The notes below the pieces were generated by a model, which worked only from the letters and a program-made list of their open reading frames with translations, did not search any database and was not told the DNA's origin. A stretch of DNA of 64,000 nt, from assembly GCA_035048495.1 (NCBI GenBank), contig CM068545.1:23036741-23100740 (forward strand). Direction: 5' to 3'. The stretch is from Euptelea pleiosperma (lineage: Eukaryota; Streptophyta; Magnoliopsida; Ranunculales; Eupteleaceae). The translations under genes and the position numbers were made by a program. This document shows, one piece after another, positions 9,040-19,910 of this stretch (position 1 is its first letter; the number at the start of each line of letters is the position of its first letter).

Positions 9040-11481
9040 TAAATTGCTAGTATCTCCATTATCTTGAAGAAGCAAGGGGCGAAAAATATGGGGATTTTAG
9101 ATCCATCGGCCTTGTGGGTAGTGTGTATAAAATTATTTTAGCTCAGATTCTTGCTTTGAGGATTCAGGAAGTGATTGCTGACGTTGTGTCTGAGGAACAA
9201 GGGGCATTCGTTCCAGGTAGGCAGATTTTAGATAGTGTCTTGGTAGCTAAGGAATACATCGACTCAAGAATGAAAGAGGGCAGGCTTGAGTTAGTGTTTA
9301 AATTGGATATACAGGAAACATATGATCATGTGAGTTGGACATTCTTAGATTTTTATCTGGAGCGCATGGGTTTTGGGGTCAAATGGAGAGGTTAATTAGA
9401 TTCAGAAGTGCATTGCGACAACATCTTTCTCAATGAGTATCAATGGTTCCCTAATAAGTTTTTTTAGGAGCACAAGGAGTGAGAAGGTTTTAAAGTGGGT
9501 AAGATTAGTCGATCTGTTGATATCTCACCGTCAATTCACAGATGATACCATTTTTTTCTCTAAGGTGGAAGGGTCAATTCCTTATTTCTTAAGAGAGTGT
9601 TATGTTGTTTTGAGGCCATATTTGAGTTGCATATCAATTTAGCCAAATTGAAGGTTTTCGTTGTAGGTGACGTCGAGGACATTAGTGATGTATCGTCCAT
9701 TTTAGGTTGCAAGATTGGTACTCTTTCCACAAAGCATCTAAGTTTGCCTTTAGGTGAGTAATAGAAGTAAAGTGATTTGGGATTCTGTGATTGAGCATTT
9801 GGAGAGTCGATTAGTTAGATTGAAGGCTATATTTTTATTGAAAGGAGGTAGGCTTGTATTCATCAAAAGTACCCTCTCCGGCTTACCACTTTATTATTTA
9901 TCTCTTTATACGATGACGATAAGTGAGGAGAAGAGAATGATTACACTAATGCAAAACTTTCTTTGGAGTGGTAAAGGGAAAGTGATGAAGATAAGTTTGA
10001 TAAAGTGGAGGGTGGTAACGAGATCAAGAGAGAGAAGTAGATTATGTGAGAGAGAGTTATGAGAGATGAATGAGGTATTGAAAGAAAAATAGTTATAGAG
10101 ATTTGGGGTTGAGAGGGATAGTTTATGGTGCAAAACTATTGTGGGAAAGTATGAGAAAGGTGTTATGGGGTGGAGGTGGTTGACCAAGGGGCGTAAAGTT
10201 GTGGAGTGTGAAGGGGCATTATGAATGAGATTCAAAAATTTGAAGAGGGGGTTATGTTCAAAGTGGGGAGAAGGAATGAAGTTTTTTTTGAGAGGATAGA
10301 TGGTGTATGTAGGGAAACTTCAAGTCTAAGTTTCATGATCTATTTCTTATTTCAGATAAGAAATCTATTTTTGTTAGCGATATGCGGGTTATTATTGACG
10401 GTCAATTGGCTTGGGAGCTGACTTCTATCGTCAGCTCTATGATTGGGAGGTGCCAATGGTGGCAAATCTCATGATTAAGATGGGCGAGACTCCTTCTCTA
10501 AGCTCGACTAATGATTCTAGGTGGCAGAACTTTGATAGTAAAGGTAAATTTTTCGTTCAATCCTTTTACGGGGCTTTGGAATGGAGGGAGACAGAAGAGT
10601 TTCTTGTTGTGTGGTTTGAGGAAGACTACAAACTATGGACTTTCTTTGGAAGAGAGGGGTTAGAGTGTTGGATCACTGTCACATGTGCTTACAAAGTGGG
10701 GAATCAACATGGTTTAAAATTTTGGAATGTTTCATATGTTTCGTTTCGTTTCATTTCTTATGAAAACTGAAACGAAACATTATTGTTTCATAATGTTTCG
10801 GTTTGTTTTAATGAGACAAACCAATATTTTACAATCTAATCATATACAATAAAAAAATGAAAATGTAATTTCATGATTTTAGAAATATTTCGTTGTTTTG
10901 TCATTTTTTCAATATTTCGTGAATGTTTCATTTCATTTTGGAGTTTGTCTCAACCTAGGCATTCCTCCAAAACGAAATTTTAAACCTTGTCATTATATTG
11001 TAGATACGCACGACTCACATGGACATGGCTACTAAGGGCGTTTAGGATATTTTGGGTTGCTTTGAAGTCATTATTATTTTTTTTTTGCTTGGAAGGAAAA
11101 AGGGTTAGGAAGCTCGGGAGAAGGATATGGGCCTTGATTCCGTTGTTGGTTATATGGAGATTGTGGAGGGAGAGGACTAACAGGGTTTTTGAGAGCAAAT
11201 GTATTCTCACCTGGAACAAATTATCTGGGAGATTAAAGTTTTGGTATACTATTGGGTCAAGTTGTACGAGGAAGGTAAATGTATCTCTTTTGAAGATATC
11301 GTTCTTAAATAGGTAGATTTGGTTAGTAGAGGGAAGGACTTGGGTTTGGGTGGCTTGTTGTGGCTTTTCTCTTTTTGTTGTAATTATTCTTATTCTCTTT
11401 TGCAATTTTTTAGGCTTTTCGGGTAGGCTTCTTTAGCCTTGAAGGTCTCCTTCAATAAAATCTATACTTCAAAAAAAAAAA
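9040..11481 (+). pseudogene. L1-type LINE, 5'-truncated ORF2 relic with poly(A) tail
   Basis: Reverse transcriptase motifs in order: GDFRSIGLVGSVYKII (about 9085), FVPGRQILDSVLVA (about 9205), KLDIQETYDHVSW (about 9300) and the catalytic FTDDT box (about 9540, in place of F/YADD). After it come LKGGRLVFIKSTLSGLP and the C-terminal zinc-binding reverse transcriptase segment (F-V-Q-S-F-Y near 10550, WRLWRERTNRVFES near 11160). Frameshifts and stops break it into at least five frames. The 3' end has AATAAAA at about 11453 and an A tract at about 11469-11481. A hAT-type MITE (10708-10989) splits the C-terminal part. The endonuclease half is missing. Confidence 0.85.
10708..10989. mobile_element. 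hAT-type MITE inside the LINE
   Basis: It starts CATGGTTTAAAATTTTGG and ends GAAATTTTAAACCTTG, with an interior of GAAACGAAACATT-type inverted motifs. LINE coding text resumes on both sides. No clear 8-bp duplication could be paired, so the boundaries rest on the terminal repeats. Confidence 0.6.
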
Positions 11482-11724
11482 ATGTTGAACCCGAGACCTC
11501 CCTACTAAGGTTGTCAATGGATCAGATTTATTCGATAACCCGGTTCCTATCCAATAATATCATCAGATCTGGATCTAACATATGTGTTATCAGATTGGTT
11601 CTAGACCTATATAAGGTATGATATCGGATCAGTTTTAGATCGAATCCATTAAGGACATGATCCGAATTAATATATGTTTATATATACGCCTTTTTGTAAT
11701 ATGATATATATATATATATATATA
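11482..11724. other. Degenerate repeat with (TA)n
   Basis: A GGATCAGATT/GATCCGAAT-type repeat is followed by (TA)n at 11705-11724. Similar text (GGATCAGATTGGGTCGGG) resumes near 12919 beyond the Helitron array, so the array probably split an older repeat. Confidence 0.4.
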
Positions 11725-12841
11725 CTAGTAAATGGCCCGTGCCCACGGCACTCTCCGACAAAAGCGTTTGCAAAAATTGGGTAGCTTCGGCACTCGAACT
11801 GTATAACGGACTGGGGTATTACCGTTTTTTTCCATTATAACGGCTGTTATAACGGATTGTAACGCACAAAGGGAGAAATTATGTGGTTGATATCCACTGT
11901 CTATTTTGGAGATAGGATTTTTTGTGTGGTTGATATCCACATTGAGATCCACTGTCTATTTTGGAGATTGGATCTTGGCCCTTCTTTGTTGAAACATACA
12001 AGTGGGGGTATCAGAGGGGGAGACAACTTCCCTGTTTTGTTACTCTTATATGTTTCAACAAAGAAGGGCCAAGATCTTATCCCCAAAATAGACGGTAGAT
12101 CTCAGCCACTCACACCCGATTTTGGCAAACGCTTTGTTGGAGAGTGGCGTGGGCATGGGCCACCCACTATCTATATAACAAGTGACAGTGATTGTCGTAT
12201 ACCCCATCTTATCTTATATGGTTTTAATAATGAGTGGCCGAGATCCACTATGCTTCATATCAATGACTGACATTAACTCCCACCCGATTTTGACAAACAC
12301 TTTTTCGGAGAGTGCCATGGGCATGGGCCACCCACACATATAACAAAACAACTCAGTTGTATTCTCTTATCTTATCCATCCATCTAATGTGGACGGTTAG
12401 ATAAAGAGTGGTTGAGATCAAATCCATCGATTTAATGTAGACGGTTAGATTTCAGCCACTCAATCCACCTCATTTGACCTCAATTTATTCAAAATTTGAA
12501 TTTCAACACTGTTATTTTTTGTTATTTATGTTATTTTTCCATTTCTCCCTATGTGCGTTACAATCCATTATAACAGCCGTTATAATGGAAAAAATGATAA
12601 TACCCCAGTCCGTTATACTGTTTGAGTGCCGAAGGCACACAATTTTTTCAAACACTTTTGTCGGAGAGTGCCGTGGGCACAGGCCATTTACTGTATATAA
12701 CAAAACACATTGGTTGTCTCCCCAGGCTTCATAAAGGATGGCCAAGATCTTATCCCCCAATAGACGGTGGACCTCCACCACTCACACCCGATTTTGGCAA
12801 ATGCTCTGTCAGGAGTGCTGTGGGCACGGGCCACCCACTAG
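11725..12841. mobile_element. Inverted (head-to-head) Helitron-like miniature array
   Basis: The left part (11725 to about 12030) is minus-oriented: 3' end CTAG at 11725-11728, a shortened C unit, then a partial A unit. From about 12035 the same family runs on the plus strand as A (to about 12170), B (to about 12340), C (to about 12695) and A (ending CTAG at 12838-12841). The unit order matches the composites at 1735-3440. The minus half stops inside CTGTTTTGTTA and joins directly to CTTATATGTTTCAACAAAG of the plus half, so two composites are fused at their 5' sides. Both outer edges are CTAG next to (TA)n. No coding capacity. Confidence 0.6.
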
Positions 12842-12989
12842 TATATATATGTGTGTGTTTATTTCATTTTTATTTTTTGGCCACCTTACATCAAACCTTA
12901 CAGTGTTATCAGATTTTGGATCAGATTGGGTCGGGTGTAGGACTCGGAGTGTTATCAGATTGTTAGTCCGGGATTTAGAAAGTGTTATT

Positions 12990-13347
12990 GAACCGGTCAG
13001 CAAAGTTACTTACCGCCCACAATGTGAGCCTCGTGGCACATTCTTAGAGATTTACGACCTTATGGATGTTTAGCCCAACCCTATATGGACCTATAGACCA
13101 AGAATTTGCCTGATTAGTGATTTCTAAGCGTTGAATTTGAGTCGTTTTCATGAGTTGATTTTAACCGTGTAATTTGAGCATTGTTGACCAGTATTTGGAG
13201 TACAAATATCCAAAGGTTTGAAATCACTAATCAGGCTGATTTTGGTCTGTAGGTCCACCTAGCGATTGGCCAAACATCCATACAGTCAGCTTCCTCTAAT
13301 AGAATGCCACATGGCTCATGTTGTGGACGGTCAGCAAAGTTCTACTC
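12990..13347. mobile_element. Mutator-type MITE
   Basis: The left arm carries AATGTGAGCCTCGTGGCACA, the right arm GCCACATGGCTCATGTTG, and the right end is GGTCAGCAAAGTTCTACTC. The interior matches the family (TGATTAGTGATTTCTAAGCG, AATCACTAATCAGGCTGATT). The left edge is approximate. Directly after its last base a PIF/Harbinger MITE is inserted at TAA. Confidence 0.75.
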
Positions 13348-13350
13348 TAA

Positions 13351-13891
13351 GGGCCTGTTTGGTAACGCACCGCGGCGGGAAAATAAAATATGTGTGCGCT
13401 AATATTCGCCCGGGTGCGTTTGGCAGCCACTTGCCCTCGGCGAATATTTAGCCGGGCCCACATATTTGCCCTCCGTGGCGGGAAAACATTTGATCACCTC
13501 CCCCCTTGTGTAAATATTTTCACGCCATTTATGCCTGCTGAGAAAATTTTATTTTCTCGCTGGAAAATCACTATTTTCAATAAAAATTAGTTTTTTAATA
13601 TATAAAAAAGATAAAAATGAATTTTTTTTTATCCTTTGACATAATATGTGGCTCCGGCACTCGCCCAACCTATTTTTGACTTACTTTGATATGTGGGACC
13701 CACTCAAATTGAAAGAAAATGATGTAAGCCTAAGTGAGCTAGCTCATACACATACCTAACATTTTTTTTTTTTTTCGTCGTTGTACCAAACATTGTTAAA
13801 TATTGATATGAGCAAATATTTAGCCAAGATAACATTTGCCTGGCTAAATATTCGCCGTTGGAACTCTTTTTCTCACATACCAAACAGACCC
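13351..13891. mobile_element. PIF/Harbinger (Tourist-like) MITE
   Basis: The terminal inverted repeats are GGGCCTGTTTGGTA (left) and TACCAAACAGACCC (right), flanked by TAA on both sides (13348-13350 and 13892-13894). Both the GGGCCTGTTTGG end and the 3-bp TAA duplication are typical of Tourist-like elements. 541 bp; interior repeats of GCGAATATT and AAATATTCGCC form subterminal inverted repeats. No transposase. Confidence 0.85.
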
Positions 13892-13959
13892 TAATTGGAG
13901 TACTTTTTCCAATCATGGGCGTGGAACCATCCCCATCCACAGGCCTGTGTACAAAGCCC

Positions 13960-14080
13960 AAGATGAAAAAGTACTCGAATACACTGGTTAGAAATCGTCA
14001 ATCAGCCTGATTGTTGTTGTGTAGGTCCACCAAGGTTTGAGCAGATTAGTGGCCCCAAAAGTGTACCACGTGGCATTTTG
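13960..14080. mobile_element. Mutator-type MITE, partial
   Basis: This is the right half of the family: AATCAGCCTGATTG, TGTAGGTCCACC, then GTACCACGTGGCA. No paired left end. Confidence 0.5.
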
Positions 14081-14147
14081 AGGGATTTCTGTATCAAACG
14101 TTTGCTACAGATGAGACCGCTCCAAGACAGGGCCCCATAACCATAAC

Positions 14148-14481
14148 GAGTAAAACTTGGCACAATGCAAAATATGAGCCACGTGGCACACTCTTAGTTG
14201 ACACTGACCGTATGGATGTTTGGCCAGTCCCTCGGTGGACCTACAAACCAAAAATAGCCTGATTAGTGATTTACATCCTATGGATATTTGCATCCAAATA
14301 ATGCTCAAATTCCTACAGTTAAAATAAATAAAATAACTTCAATCGAATCGCTTAGAAATCACTAATCAGGCTGATTTTTGGTTTAGAGGTCCACTGAAGG
14401 ACTGGCCAAACATCCAGACGGTCCGAGGCCACTAATAGTGTGCCACGTGGCTCGTATTGTGTGTTTTGAGAAGTTTTACTC
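14148..14481. mobile_element. Mutator-type MITE, complete copy with perfect 9-bp duplication
   Basis: This 334-bp element begins GAGTAAAACTTGGCACAATG and ends GAAGTTTTACTC. Both terminal repeats contain GCCACGTGG(C). The 9-mer AACCATAAC flanks it exactly (14139-14147 and 14482-14490). It is the best-bounded copy and fixes the family as Mutator-like. Confidence 0.9.
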
Positions 14482-14787
14482 AACCATAACCATTTCCATT
14501 GTAAATGTCAGTCCCAATTTTGTCCTTTTAGACGTGTATCTCGATGATGCCCAAATTTCCAATCTGATGGATTTGACATAAGGTCTACACTAGCTATTGT
14601 GAACCTCATATATACACTAACATGGCTCATTCAAATATATGTGGTGGAGCTCTTTTTCAAGTATTTGGGGTGGATACAATTTTTGTTATTTTTTGGGGGT
14701 GAGAAGATATTTGGGGTTGGATACAAATTAACTGAATTACAAAAACTTCTTTTACAAAGTTAGGAGAGGAATTGAAATAATCCTTCC

Positions 14788-17455
14788 ATGGCCTTGAATT
14801 TTGGTGCTGCTTCCATCCACCCAAAGCCTTCTCTTCCTATATTTCTGGTTCCAAAACAGAACCATCTCTTCTTTAAGCTCTACTCCACAAGCCCACTAGT
14901 TGCAAACCAGCTCTCTTCTTCAATTAGAGCAGCTGCTCAATCAGAAGGAACAGAAGGAGTAACAGAGGAGGAACCTCCTGATTTCTTTGGTAATATTTAT
15001 GCATTTTTTGTTTGTTTGTTTAATGATCCATATGGGTTACTTAGTATGACTGTAAAAAAATTTATGTTCCATTTCTACAGTTAGAATCTAAAGAGATGAA
15101 AGGAGTTATTTTTGTTAGATTCTTCTTTTGCTTATCTTTCTCTCTTTAAATCATATGATGTAACGATGTGTCTTTCCACTGTGAATTATCAAAACAACGA
15201 AACCCCATTTGCTTTTTAGGCTAAATAAAACACTGATAATTGTTTTCGAACCGAAACGATGTGATCTTGTGGGGTTTTGGTTTTTCTTTCTCTTTATCTG
15301 ATGGTTCTGATGAACTATGCCTAAACCCCAAATTGTTTTCCTTTCTCTTAATTGTTCTCTTATAGACATGGGAATTGGCTGAATTGTGTTTACACTTTAC
15401 ATAGCTACCTGTTGCAGAACTTAAAGCAAATGCTTCTTTTGACTAATAGTTGTTTTCTTTCCAATCCATATATCATAACTCAAAGACCAAAAGATCACCA
15501 AATCTATGATAGCTCATTTTGTTTTTTTCTTTATTTTTTAGAAAACAAGGGGGAATTGTATCAAAGGATAGTGGGAAGAAGTGCAGTTTTAAACAGTGGT
15601 AGGACATGGATTAGCACTGGTCTAAGCAGAGTCGGCCCAATTACTATTTATTTTCTTCCTCGCTTGTATTGTCGAAGAGGATGTCAATAGGCAAGATTGT
15701 AATTTATTTTCATCTGTGTGGCTTCAGTGTTCTTTCTTACATCAGATATAGAAGCACTTTTGGTTTTTCCAGCTCCAAAAATGGAAGTGCACTTGCGCGT
15801 GCTCCGGCTTTCAAGCTTCCGTTAGCTGAGCGATACGCATGTAAAACCCAGACCTCGAAAACCAGAAAATTGTGATTATTCAGCATATCTAGAATCTTGC
15901 AACAGATTCTAAGAGTGCTTACTTGAAACGTAGAATAATTCCCTGAAGATTGCAATTACAGGGAAATACTTTAGTCTTACCTATCAGTTACTAGTAAGCA
16001 CCAGCATCATCACTGGAAGAACTTATAGAGATGCTTAAAGAGCAACCACTAGATACATGGTCCTCTTTCTGTGTGGTTCTTCACCAGATTGTTGCTCAGA
16101 AACACTGGACCAGTAGCTCACAGCCGTACAAACATTCAGAAACCTTCTCAAGCCATCAAGTGTAGGAGTGCCTTGATGACGCTTGCCAAATTCCCAAGTG
16201 AGCATCTCATGAAATGTACATGTGCTAGGCTCTTAGATTATGCTTTAGAAGTTCTGTTTGCAAAGTCAAATTGCATTCATCATTGTAGCACACCCAGTAT
16301 GGCATCCTGTACATCCACTATAAAGATTTGAAGAACCCCCACCTTTGTTGGAAATACATTTTGAGGCCAACTCCAACTTTTTTGAGGACATGACTCGAAC
16401 TGCCCCAATAGCACAGATGAAATAAGGAGAAAAGAACAACATGGTGATATTCTCACCTTGGCACTTGGCATGGATAAATATCATCTATTCGTGAGCAAGC
16501 TTGGAAAGATAGATTTCACCACTTCCAGCTTGATGCCTAATTCCTATATCACTTTTTTTCTGGGGTACATTGGTCTCCCAGATACTTTGTACATATGCAC
16601 CCCCTGAAGAGCTGAAATAAGTTTTGCAACACTTTTGCGAACTGCCTGGTTTCCTGCTTCATAATTTACAGTTCTTCCATTTGTGAGTTTTAACAAACTC
16701 AAACTGGGGTAAGCCTTCTCTTTTTCGTTCTTCCATGACAGCAATTAATTGAATATATTAGTTAGTGCAATGGAAATTCTCTTTTCATTTCTCGTGGAAA
16801 TTATCTTCTCATTTCCCATTGATGCAAGCTGCTCCTCATGTGAAAGCAAGTAATTGAATTATTTACTTCGCGGAATGGAATTCTCTTTTCATTTCTTTTT
16901 TATCAAGCTTCCCCTCATGTTATATGTGTTGTATAAAGATTTTTTTTTCTTGTATTAAGACACCTTTGCTTCCTTTTGTGGAGTAGGGTCTTTGTCTTCT
17001 GCACGCACTCAGCTGGATCTCTTGGAACAATTGAATTCAACCAGCTCTTCTAGCGATGGTATATATATCTTATTCTTCCCTATATGAGAAAAGAACCAGT
17101 TTATACATTCTGTCATTTCATGTAAATAAAGCCCTGATTACTTACTTCATGACCAGGTTATGTGACTGATGCGGACTCTCGTAGGCCTACGATCCGCGAT
17201 CAGCTTTCTCAATTGGTTGGTGACAGAGAGGGTGAGGAGTTCAGCATTCCACTAGGTAAAAATTTAAAGAAGTTCAGCGCGAATTTCTTAACCATTTCGC
17301 AGAAGAGAAACATCAAAAGACAGGCTTACTTGGACAATGTGTCTCGGAGGAACGATACAGTTTTCTTTGCCACAATTGGAGCATTTGTAATCCTTCCGCC
17401 TCTTCTTATACTAGGGGTGGCTGTATCAACTGGCTATGTGGAGCTTTTTCCATGA
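14788..17455 (+). CDS. Small plastid-targeted single-span membrane protein (190 aa), uncharacterised
   Basis: There are three exons: 14788-14989 (202 nt), 16987-17058 (72 nt) and 17157-17455 (299 nt). Phases fit (split Gly codons at both junctions), all introns are GT-AG, and the total is 191 codons with stop TGA. Residues 1 to about 50 look like a chloroplast transit peptide (MALNFGAASIHPKPSLPIF, rich in Ser/Ala/Lys, few acids). An acidic linker (EGVTEEEPPDFFG) follows, then a conserved block: RPTIRDQLSQLVGDREG, FSIPLGKN, LTISQKRNIKRQAYLDNVSR. The end is one hydrophobic span, FFATIGAFVILPPLLILGVA, and a short tail VELFP. I recall this C-terminal block as conserved in green plants without an assigned role; thylakoid or envelope location is inference. 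Intron 1 (2.0 kb) could hide a cassette exon but none was found. Conservation of frame across splice sites supports a working gene. Confidence 0.85.
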
Positions 17456-17739
17456 ATTTATACCATATATCTCTTACAGGAATTTGTCCAGCTGTCCAGA
17501 GATTTTCGCATTCCAAGTAATTAGGTTCTTCTCAGGATCTTCATAAAAGATTCAACAAGCTTCATCTGTTCTTTACATTGTTATGTGTGCAGAAGCATGA
17601 CTGTAACATGACCGTGTCATATTTAAAAGGCAGGACTTCAAGTCCACGATGATTTTCTGTACTCATGTGTTACAGCAGAATTCCTTATCAAAGTGACAGT
17701 CTGAATCACACTTTACCACATGCCCATGGAATTTCTTTC

Positions 17740-18160
17740 CAATTTTCTTATCTAGAGGAGAAACATCCATTCAGTAGACTTGATAGGATGCAGTTGCTCA
17801 GTTTCTCACTTGCACCAATCAAATCAGTGAAGAGGCTAAAGTCCAGTCAACCTGTAGCCCATTATAAGAGCATTCCATTAACTTCCAATTTTCTCTGGCA
17901 TCTGATTGAAAACCCTTGCCATGGCATCATTCACTAACTGCTTTTGTGCAATGAAAATGTGGATCTGCTTGCCTTCTTCAAATGCATTGAGATCCTGCAC
18001 CGATTGTGACATGGTTGACAATGTGGAGTCATTCGGTCCATACTCAAAATATGAAGTTTTGAAAGAAGTTAGGCCTTGTAGCCATAACAATATGGGCATA
18101 CTCTGCAGTCATGACATTCTGACGAACCATGCTTTGATCTTTGATGTCCTTGATAAAGCA
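17740..18160 (-). pseudogene. PPR (PLS-type) protein pseudogene fragment
   Basis: On the minus strand, DLNAFEEGKQIHIFI (near 17990) and AMARVFNQMPEK (near 17900) are followed, after a stop codon, by WNALIMGYRLTG (near 17860). These match the PLS-type repeat text of plant organelle RNA-editing PPR proteins (L-EEGKQIH, ARxVFxxMPE, WNALIxGY). Frameshifts and stops show it is dead. It lies just downstream of the plastid protein gene and is antisense to it. Confidence 0.65.
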
Positions 18161-19199
18161 AAAAATAGGGTTATATTAGCTTTAGAAAATATGATGACCT
18201 TCCAATTTGACCTTTGTCAAGTTTCTTGGGAACTTTGGTTTGTTTGAAAAGCCAGAAAACAGAAGAGGTCCTACTAGCCTTAGAAAATATGGTGACCATG
18301 GCCAAATCGACCTTCATCAAGTTTCTTGGGAACATTACATTGCAGAATAGGCATGAACTGTCAGGAGTTAAAGCTGTGGATTTCTTCTTACAATTATTTG
18401 CGCATCCTATACAATATGGATTACATTTATAGACAATGTGTGGCTTTACTCTTCAATCTGGGAACATGGTGGGATGCCAACGCCAGAAGCACAAAATGGG
18501 AACTTTGGGCATGAGAGAAGCATGTGTGGATGGACAATTATGAAACAGTTGAAAGTTCTTTGCTACTAGAATTTCTCCATAGTCTCACACTGCTCATTGT
18601 AAAATCTTCCAAATTTGATTACATTGAAACAATTCAATCATAGGAAGCAAAGAATTATACTACCATTCAGATGTATAACCATTGTCATCAGGTTCTTAAT
18701 TCACTATGATTTGGTCTCACTTCAGGGTTCGTGATTTGGGTTGCTCAGTGAGTTTTGCCCAGTGTATCCAATTTGTTGGGCACGTTTCGTGCCTCAATGC
18801 CTTAATCTTATATCATTGATACATGACTCAACTTGTTACTTTTTCACATTCCTTTCAGTCCTTGTTTGCATCATCCATGTTCTCATTAGGCTTGTTTTGT
18901 CGTTGTGAATATTCAAATCATTTGTATTGGATTGTGGTCTTGATTTTCTTAATTCGATCCCAAATGTGAATGCTCTTGTTATGAATCAGTTCATAAAAAT
19001 TCATGGAATTGATTTGCTTGATTCACCCTGAATTGCAAACCAATGTGCAATCAATTTGTGATGCAATGGTTGTTTCAGTGGATTTGGCAACAACTAATGT
19101 TTTGTTACGTCAAGTTACTATCGTCTCTCATAATGAATAGCATGAAAACTGGAAGCCGTTTGACATAGGAAATTGCCATTTGAAGACTGTGTTTTTGGT
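18161..19199. other. Intergenic with an imperfect tandem duplication
   Basis: A segment ending TCAAGTTTCTTGGGAAC occurs at about 18171-18234 and again at 18272-18333 (period about 100 bp). It may belong to the decayed PPR locus. The rest shows no gene. Confidence 0.5.
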
Positions 19200-19383
19200 G
19201 GGAGGAAATCATTCTTGGCCTTGGACAGTATTTTTGTTTGTTGTTGTTGGTGGTGGTGGTGTGTGTGTGTGTGTGTGTGGGTGGGGGGCTCCTAACTTTG
19301 GTCTCTCTTTTGGCTCCTTCTGTTTATAGGGGTACTTCCCCTTTTCTCCTTTTTGTCAATATATTTGTCAAAAAAAAAAAAAA
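19200..19383 (+). mobile_element. 3' tail of a 5'-truncated LINE or similar retroposon
   Basis: A (GT)n tract (about 19257-19278) is followed by pyrimidine-rich text ending TTGTCAATATATTTGTC and a 14-bp A tract (19370-19383), which looks like a LINE 3' end. No coding motif and no clear target duplication. Confidence 0.4.
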
Positions 19384-19639
19384 TTCATACTTGCCTGTGT
19401 TGTTATGTTTCCAATAACCCTTCAAATTCACTTGCACTCTATACAAATAAGGTATATACCTCAATTAATATGAGGGTTGATATTACTTAAACCCACACGA
19501 GATGGCTAATACACACAAATGTTTGTGCTCACACACTTGCACAAACACTCGATTTCTTTGAAATTCGCAAGCTGACGTGACGAACTTTCAAGACAAAGGA
19601 GGTAAACACTCCTAGCTTGAAGAAGTTTATTCTTCGTGT

Positions 19640-19902
19640 CAATGTTTTAAAATGCAGAGGCATGGGGCGAGGCACTTCAATAGCCTTAAGTGCATAAGTG
19701 TAAACCATTGGCATGGGGCACAAACCTCATGGGCACGCTTTTGAAAAACGTATATAGGCTTGTAAGCCTTTTTTGAAGCCTTAGTAGATGAGGCGTACCT
19801 CTCAAGCTTTTACACTTCTTCAAAAGTCTAAGGATGTTTTGGGGAAGCCTTGCCTTGAGGTGAACCTTGAAGCGTAAACCTCAATCGCCTTTTAAAACAT
19901 TG
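19640..19902. mobile_element. hAT-type MITE
   Basis: It starts CAATGTTTTAAAATGCAGAG and ends CGCCTTTTAAAACATTG. Flanking 8-mers CTTCGTGT and CTTCATTT match at 6 of 8. The interior is GAGGC/GCCTTA-rich, as in many short plant hAT derivatives. Confidence 0.7.
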
Positions 19903-19910
19903 CTTCATTT

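Noticed and set aside
10980..11405. Open frame of 141 codons on the minus strand
   Set aside because: Antisense shadow of the LINE C-terminal region.
15000..16900. Possible extra exon in intron 1 of the plastid protein gene
   Set aside because: Frames there are short and interrupted, and exons 1 and 2 already join in phase.
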